Source: Ricordea florida
Taxonomy: Eukaryota; Cnidaria; Anthozoa; Corallimorpharia; Ricordeidae
Direction: 5' to 3'
Length of the DNA stretch: 64,000 nt
Assembly: GCA_949710005.1 (NCBI GenBank)
Contig: OX453287.1
Location: forward strand, 10,141,805 to 10,205,804
Position 1 is the first letter of the stretch. Every line of letters begins with the position of its first letter. The notes under the pieces were generated by a model. The model had not been told where the DNA came from. It worked only from the letters and a program-made list of their open reading frames with translations, and did not search any database. The translations under genes were made by a program, and so were the position numbers. Below are positions 37,101 to 46,100 of this stretch, one piece after another.

Positions 37101-40100
37101 GCCTTATTTGAAAGTAGCGTTATAGAAAATGATATTTCTAAATCTATTCAAAATTACCAAAAATCTGTGCAGGAAACTAAATTACGACTTGATTTAGCTA
37201 TCGCTCCTGGTGTTTGGCTGATGCCGAGTAATATGATTATAAATACAGAACGCGTGGTTGGGTATAATAACAAACTCATGAAAGCCACTGAAAATATGAA
37301 TTTTGGATTAAATTATTCATTAAATATTGAAACAAAAACAGTTGGAATAAGTCATAATTTAGGATCATCAAAGGTTTTGTTACCCCATAAAACCGAAAAC
37401 AAACCAAAACCAATAATACCAACAGAAACACCACAAACAGACGCAATTAAACCAGAAAATAATATTAAATCATCACAACATGAAGATAATCTGATTGTAT
37501 TTATGGTTGTTGGTGGCGCAATAGCTTGGTTCCTATTTCGTTAATGTTTTGATTATAGAAATTTAAAGATGAATATGATTTAATCAAAACAAAATGTTAA
37601 GTATTACAATGCATCATTCTGAAACAAGGATTTATTTAGATCCCCCATTAAAATATGTTAGTGAGTTACAACTACTAGATTGTAATATAAAATCCGAAAG
37701 ATTGATTAATTTTAAGGATCAGCAGATATTAACCGATGAAAGGCAAGGGCTCGTTTTAAGAATGCCGCCTGGTACATATTCATTGGTTGATATTCAATCA
37801 ATATTTCATAATTATACTGATAATCTTAAGATAACAATAAATGGTAATAATAATGTTGGTTATCTATTTTCAAATAAGAACCATAACATTAAACTTACTA
37901 GAGGTTTACAAGTTAATTTAGGTTTGCCTGAAATTATAAATCCACGCAAAATATACTCAATAAATATAAATATTAAGGAACCATTGAGACTTATGTGTAG
38001 TATAATTGATAATAAGTTTTCATATAAGAATAAAAATAAATATTCAGAACTTTTAAAACTCTCCCCGTCACAATTACTAGCAAACATACCATCAAAAGAT
38101 TATCCAACAATTCCAGTTAGAAAATATGATAACTTAATTAACCACTTTGATTTGTCAATATTAGACTCTGAATGGAAAAAATTTGATTTAAGAGGATCAC
38201 CAATAACTTTAAGTTTAAGATTTAGATAAATTTTTTTGTTATGTAACTATTATTTTAGTTATATAACATAATTAGTTTTAATTATTACCCCATCTTTCTT
38301 TCAAATCTCTTAACTCTTCAAAATCAAGATACCAATTAGGATCCCATACTGCTTCTTTTATTTCTTTATTTAAATCTTTATAGAATTTCTCTTTATGATT
38401 TAATTTATCTCCATCTATGCACATAGAAAATGATAACTCTTTAGGAGTAAATTCTTTACCAAACTTATCATAATAATAATGTTCATATCCACCAACACAT
38501 TTTAATAAATCTTTTACAAAATTTTTTGTACATATTCCATTAACACCAAAATATATATCAGTTTCATAATAAGAGGCCCAGTTATATCCCCAATAAATAT
38601 CATATTTGTCACATTTATAAATAATTGTAAAATCAATACTTCTTTTTATAAAAGCAAACATTCGATTTTTTGATAAATTATTTAATAAATCTTCTTTTAT
38701 TTCCTCTATAAAATCACAAAAACTCAGTTCTTCTTCATTAAAATAATCAAAATTAAAAATTTTTATATCGCTATATTCCCAAGAAAAATCTCCTATACGT
38801 AAAGAAAAACCAAATCTTCTTTTATCATTATGTTTATTAATTTCCATTTTTATTTTATATTTTATATTTTTAAAATAATTCTAAATTCCTTACAAGAAGC
38901 TTTTATTTAAGATTTGGATAAATTTTTTTGTTATGTAACTATTATTTGAGTTATATAACATAATTATTTTTTAATTAATCTTCACCCCATAACTCTTTCA
39001 AAAAATTTAATTCCTCAAAATCAACACACCAAGATAAAAACCTGCTTGGATGCCATGCTACTTCTATTAGTTCATCATGTAATTTTTTATAGAATTTCTC
39101 TTTATGATTTATTTTATCTTCATTTACAAATATATCAACTTCTATTTTTTTAACATAAAACTTTTCATCAAAATTATTAATATTACATTTCTTATTTAAA
39201 TAACAATCACCATTATCATATTCAAAACAGTCATCATAATATTGATCAAAACAATGATAATATGGTCCATAATCACCTTCAACTAAAACTTTTAACTTTT
39301 CATTTGAACAATTTAATGCTGATTTTACAAAATTATCAACACAAATACCATCAATATCAAAATTTATACCAGTTTGAAAATCAAAATAGCCAAGACATAC
39401 ACCATCTATATCTAAATCATCATGAAAATCAAAACTAATTGTAAATTCAATATATTCATTATTTCCATATTTATCAAGATAATAAGCATCTTCATCTTCA
39501 ACATAATAATCAATAAACTCACGAATTTTTGATATATTTTTTAATAAATCTTCTTTTATTTCTGATAAAATCTATGCATCATTTGCATGCTTACTTGTAA
39601 CTTAAAGTGCTTTCTATTGTCTGTGTGAGATTGTGATGGTTGACATCAACATTAGGTTTGTAAATTGCCAAACAAGTTAAACTTCAAATACAAGGTGAAT
39701 GCATGTAATTCATACATATGAATTTTGTCCATTTTTTCAGTTGGAGATGTTCTAGAGGACTTGTCTACCTTTGGATTTCCTGAACGTGGGTATACTTATT
39801 ATGTATAAGTAGGATAACTGATGTCAACCTACATGCAAGTTCAAGTAATTTAACTTAAATGTCATTCCAAGCTAAAACACACATACATGCTGTTGGTCAA
39901 AATAAAACTTCATTCCAAATGATTTCAAGCTGGGTTGATTCTAACTTGCCTTTGTCTCTTTATCTTTATTGCTCATAATTACTCATCATCCATGAATAAA
40001 TATGGTTAAAAGACAAATGATTTCAACCTTAGTTGAAAGCAGTTTTAACTTAAACCTTTATTTATACAGGTGAGTCCCTTCAGGACGTAATTATACAAAA

Positions 40101-43100
40101 GACCTGTTATCAATGGGATCCCTAAGTAATAAGGAGAAAAATATTAAGAAAAATATCCTAGATGTAAATAAAAGAATACTATGTGAGTTCAGTGCAAACT
40201 CTACACTGTCGGTAAATAAAGGCAAGTACTTTGCTTGGCGGTGTGAGTACATATACTCCTGTGAAAAGTAAAATAATTTCTAAAACATTGTGGGCATCTA
40301 CCAGCAATACATTTCTCTCAAAAAATATGTTTATAATCCATTAACATAATTATTATTTGTCAAAATTTCAGGAAATGTTGTTCAGTACTCCTAAAATGAT
40401 CTTGGAAATAATTTAATAACATTGTAATTATCATCATAATTGTTGACATCATTATTAATATTATTATTAGTAGTGGTAATGGTACATTAAACATTGTAGT
40501 TGAAGCTGTTTAAGAATTTAGTTTTCACATGGAATGTATTGGTTTTTTTTTCTTAGTAGAAAGAAATAAAGATTACAAGGGCCGCACAGAAGAGGTGGCA
40601 TCCCTAATAAAAAGGGTCACACGTGTCACTAAAGGACAAATTGAGTTGCCACCATTCATGACGCATTCTCTGCAAGAGGTACAGGAAGTTCTTTCTTTGG
40701 TTTAATTGCGTAACAGTCTTTTCATCAATTACCGGTATGGTACATTGAAGTTACCTAAATCAAGAGACAACTTTCGAATGAGCATTCATCCATGTAGGTG
40801 ATTTTAAACCCAGTGATGTCTGCATTCAGGAGGTACGGTAGCAAGAATTCAAACTTATCACCAATTGATGAGCTTGAGAGTTGGTGCCATAGAGGTTGGC
40901 GGGATCCTCATCAATTCATGGTGCAGCAGGGAGGTAGCATGGCAACCCTGCGAGCTAGAACCACCTCAATGAGCAGCTGCCAACAGGCACCATCACACTT
41001 AAAGAACTTCATTGGAATACGTACTAACAATGGATACTTGAACACATTCACTTATCTGCTAGTTTAGTTTTTATACTAGATGATCAAAGTGCAGCTGCGT
41101 ATTAATACATAATACAATTACTTGAACAGATGTTGTGGCAAGCAAGAGAGGATGCAGCAGTGTGCCTCCTGATTTTATTTAGTCAGAATACTGACAAATT
41201 TGTCGATCTCCTTTTCAGGTAAGCAAGGATATTTTGAAATTCACAGTACGTTGCTTGAAAATAACAAGAAACGAAAACTACACAGAATTGTGAATATATT
41301 CTTCGAGAGTAAATGACTATAATTATAGTCCATGAACCATGGACAAGAATGTAAGCAATGCTAATTCAGAACCTGCGATCCAATTACCAATTCAATCTAT
41401 AAAAGTGAAGGAAAAGTGCCTTTACTCCTTTAAGATGAAAACTTTCATTTCTTACCCCTACGCGTTTCTTCTATAATTAGTGGGGAGACATTGTTAGAAT
41501 ATCAAACAAATTATAGTGTGTTAACTTGTCCTTAGTTATCATAAACACTCTTGTTTTACTAATTCAGTGTAAATCTTACAAGGAGAAATGTGATGCTGGT
41601 CACTCTTAGGGCTTAATTACAAAGCTAGATAATCAATTTGAGTGCTGACTGCATGTTAATGTAAATACACATAATTTTTTTAAGGATTTTAAACAATCAA
41701 TTGAGGGGATTCAGACACAAAGTGTTCATTTGGGTGGCAGATGTGCAGTCCAGGGAAGGGTCTAAAGGTGAGTTAAGGTAGTAGATACCCGCAAAAACGA
41801 CACAATTTTGTGAAATTTGTTTTAAGGAGTGTTCCATGATAAGTACAGATATTGAACAAAAACTCATAATGGGTCAAAAGTACATTGTTTCAACTACCAT
41901 TGGAACATATTTTCGCCAAGTGTCATTGCGCACTTCTTGGCATGGAGGGGTGTGTACTTGGGTACCCGCTGTGAGATACCTATAATTTTGGGGCAGGTCA
42001 ATCTCCTTCAAAATCAGTCTGATCACAGCCAAAATTGGCAAGGAGATACAAAAAGCATTGTAGAATGCAATGATCTACTTTTCATAAAGGTCTGGGGGGG
42101 TGATGTTTCCATGGCAACGATCAAAGTTGAAAAATATTTTTTCTTCATGTTGGCATGCTTTTACTGAGCCAAGTTTTAGTCTCATGGCTTCAAAAACCAC
42201 ATCATTGCATTCTACACCTAAAAAAACATAAGGTCACCAAATTTCATGAAAATTGAACAATTCGTTTTCTCAAACGACCTGCCCCAATACAGCATTATAG
42301 TAAAAAACGCTAACTTTTTCTATACATAAAATTTCCACTTTTTTGAGAAACAAAGCCATTTTACGGCATATTAACCAGGTAAAACTCACTAAAATAATCA
42401 TTAGAAGCATTAGAGAGGGTCTTGACATGCATAAACCTTTATTTTGGAAATGGTCAATTTTTTACAAATCTGCGGGTACCTACTACCTTAACTCAACAGT
42501 TGCTAGTTATATTTAACAGTTGCTATGTTTGCAATTTCATCTCTTTACAAGCTGTTGAAAACCCTAGATTCAGAGTTTTCTCCCTCAACAATGCAACATA
42601 CTTGAGATGATTGTGCTTGTCATTTCTTAGATAAGGTTGGACCTGAATTGAATCCAACATTGATCTTTTTCATTCCACTGCCCAGTTAGGTCAGAGGTGT
42701 TGAACCAGACTGCTGATGGGTACACTGTAGATTGTGCATTCAAGTCCTACACTGGTTAAAAACCAGGACATGGGGCAAGAATTTTCTCCTGTTTTTTTTT
42801 GTTTTGTGATTTTTAGTTGGCTCAAAAGGAAATGAAATTTAACATGTGGCATTAGTTTCAGTTTTTTAGCTAAAACCGTGGGCTCTCAAAACTATTTCAC
42901 ACCATGCCAAAATATTTTACAGCTTTGCTTGTTGTCTTTCTTAAGTCTGGTCACACTTAATTATGGCCTGTGGTCCTTGAAATAGCCGCCAATATGGCAT
43001 GAAATACAGGCGTCAAGTGTAAGTTTGCTCAACTCCCCGAAGAAGTCTATGCTAGTTAGATGAAGAATAAACAGTTTTTTCAACTGCAGTTCACCTCCAC

Positions 43101-46100
43101 ATTTGAAAACTGAAAGGGGACTTCAAAGATCCCACAAACTGATCAAAAAGAGTTAAGAAGCAATTCCGAGTGCGCTGTACTGCTATTGCACACAACAGGG
43201 TTGGGTCGAGGCTGGGCGATGGGTTTACCATCTGTCTGCAAGAGCCTCTTTTGGTCACAGAAAGTCACATGGCAATATGGATCTCCTGAAGCAATGAGTA
43301 TAAATGGAGATGAACTGATGCATGCTTTAATCAATAATGTTTTATATATTTTGTGTTATGTGATTGTCTCGTAGTTCAAGCCAAATATGGAGTGGGGGAC
43401 CAAACCACACTGCTTCTTGTGGTCCCATCCCACGTTCCACAGTGCTTGGAGATTTTTAATGGTAAGTACCAATAGGTTTACACCCAGTTGAAATGTTTTG
43501 ACTATACATGTATTTGTTTTGCAAATTTTCCCAAATTAATTTTGTCGCAGTTATCATAATCGCGTTCTTCTGTCTTAACATAACAATTGCACAAGTTTTA
43601 TTCATAGTATGTTAAATTTGTGTCCAGAAGTGCTGTGAAGGACCCAAAATGATTTCCAAGGCATTCCTGAAATGATCCTGGCCCAGAAATGATCCTCATT
43701 TGTTTCCACACCATACCCAAAAGTGATCCCCGAGTAATTCTAGAACTGGAGATTGTGAAAGAGGCATAGATTTTAATGTATTTCTTCATCTCAACTAGGT
43801 ATACTATTTTTTTAAAGTTTAACTCACCTTCACATCATTCTTTACATCTGAATTAGGATAAGCAGGTTCATCTTCATTTACGGAGTTGACACTTGCTGAA
43901 AGGTTGAACAGTAAACAACCACGCGGTCTGCAACATATTATCTGAATTGGATTGTGAACTGTTTGAAGGACTGCGCAGAATACTAGAATGAGACATTGAC
44001 GGTGTTAGGACAAGATACAAGTTTGAGTTTTCCTTCTTCCAAAAATGGAATTTTGTTTTCCATTACATTTTCACAGACACTGTGTTTGTTGTTACCCATT
44101 GCAGTTTTTAAACTATTCAGTGTTATGATGATTTATATGTTGAAATTTTTTAAAGAAAACCATAAGTGACACGCCAGTCAATCGAGATGAATATATTTAT
44201 GAATTAAATGTTACCTTGCACATTCTACAATCCCCTGTTCCAGATCTCAATCCTGGGAATTACTTAAGGATCATTTTGGGGTGAGAGTGAAAAATTTGGG
44301 ATCGTTTTGTTTCAGGTTTGGGGATCATTTCAGGGTCACAGTCATTCTAGTTCCTGTAGAGTGCTATTGTTCTTTGAAATCCCTAAATGTTAAGTATAAT
44401 TCTTTCTTCTCAGAAACTAACATTGATGAACAAAAGTTCCACGATGCACTGGCCAGTGCAGCACAAATGGTCAGCAATCTTGATGACAAAAGGTACCGGT
44501 AATGTAATTGTAAAGTAAGAATGCTATGATAATAATTCAATGCCCATCCCTAGGGGGAGATAATGTTGAAACACACCCCTGACTGAGTCAGTATAATTAG
44601 TAAAATATAATGATCACAAGCTGTTGACGAGCAGCATGTGACCCATCTAGAAGTCAGTACATGTGACTTCTATGAAAGTCCACTCCAGGCAAGATGAATC
44701 TTGTGCTCCTGTACAATTCTTTTATTATTGTAACCTGCTTCCAATTTGTTTTCCTTAGAATGAAATTGCCAAGGGCCATATTGAGCCAAGAAAAGGTATT
44801 GATAATTAGAATTAATTAATAGAATACTGCTTTTTTAAATGAGTTTCTTTCAATCCTTTCATCTACAACCATAGAGAGGCCTTAAAACACACACTTAGTT
44901 ATCTTTTTACTTTTTATGTTAAGGCTAGAAAGCTGTTTTATACATTATTATTAGTAAGCTCTTATTGTCACTGATAAGCTCCACCAGGGGAGTGTCAATA
45001 AGATTACTGATATCGACATTAAACACATTAGTGACACAAAACATTTGATATGCTGTTGTATTGCTCTGCAGCCCAACTTAGAGTCCCAAGCTAGTGTCTC
45101 TGCTGAGACTGAAACAAGGAGAAGTGTTACTAAGGTGACTTCTTTATTCCAATGAAAACTTACCTTGGGTGTGTTGGATCACAAATAATCAATATGTGGT
45201 GACATTCACAGCTTTTGCGTTGAATCCAATCAACGTTACGTTATGGTTATGCTATACAGCAGAGATGTAGATGAGTGAATTGGTAGGAATTAATGTTTGC
45301 TTCTTACAGAAAAAATAGTGTTTGTTCTTTACTTGACTGAAATGTTAAATGTTACGCTTGAAGTAAACAAAAACCAGGATGTCTTGGTAATATACATGTA
45401 CATATAATGATGTTTAATATCACTTAACTAGTGGACTAATACAAATGCCACAATCTTATCGGCTACGCTACTAGAGGACTAGGTAACTTTATTATTGCCT
45501 TTTCTGTCTGACTAGTTGGGTGATACTACAACGATAAGACCGTTCACCCTCAAGGGGCCCGGTTCAAGAGCCCTTGAGGCGCAGCCGAATGGGCTGTTGA
45601 CCTGTAGCCCTTTTAGGCTACGTGTCTAATTGTTAAGAAGACGTATAGAGACGTTGAATGACTTTTTCTTTGTGTACATTTTACTATCTTATAGGAGACA
45701 GAAAATGATGGAAGTGATCAGGACCAAGAAAATGACGAGGTATGCATAGCAGATATTCATCAATGACTTAGATTTTTCTTAATGAGCTGGACTGGATTGG
45801 TTTGGACCGGCTGGACTGGATTGGTTCGGACCGGCTGGACTGGATTGGTTCGGACTTGCTGGAGTGTAACACATTTTTCTCTAAGCCTGCTATGTCTAGA
45901 GTGGAAGTATGACAAGAAGTAAAAACACTTTGGTGTGTTTTTGCTACTGTCATACTTCCACTATGTCTATCTTTTTTTAGGTGACATTTGGGCCAGCACC
46001 AGCATCTGCAAACGAGATCCTGGAAGAAACAGTGGAGGATGAAGTAAATGAAGGTAATGTCTCTTCTCTTATACTCGTGTTGTGAACTAGATTGTAAGAC

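Larger units (their letters stand above)
38214..38905. repeat. Tandem duplication unit, copy 1 (692 bp)
   Basis: TTTAAGATTTAGATAAATTT at 38214 recurs as TTTAAGATTTGGATAAATTT at 38906. The unit comprises the last codons of the penton gene, the hairpin and the orphan gene. Copy 2 runs from 38906 to about 39572, where it is truncated. The protein copies have diverged strongly, so the duplication is not recent. Confidence 0.75.
24588..39572. mobile_element. Polinton/Maverick (adintovirus-like) element, right end truncated
   Basis: A block of about 15 kb with much higher AT content and almost no introns carries the Polinton core set: protein-primed PolB, retroviral-type integrase, double-jelly-roll capsid protein, packaging ATPase and a probable penton. 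The left edge is placed at AGTAATAAAACT (24588), just after the interspersed repeat. Polinton ends commonly begin with AG, but this is inference. On the right, similarity to an internal duplicate stops at about 39572 inside an open frame, after which host-like sequence resumes. No inverted copy of the left terminus is visible there. No target-site duplication can be assigned. Confidence 0.9.

Noticed and set aside
45530..45650. Possible tRNA-derived SINE around CCTTGAGGCGCAGCCGAATGG
   Set aside because: There is a short hairpin but no convincing A and B boxes and no second copy in the window.
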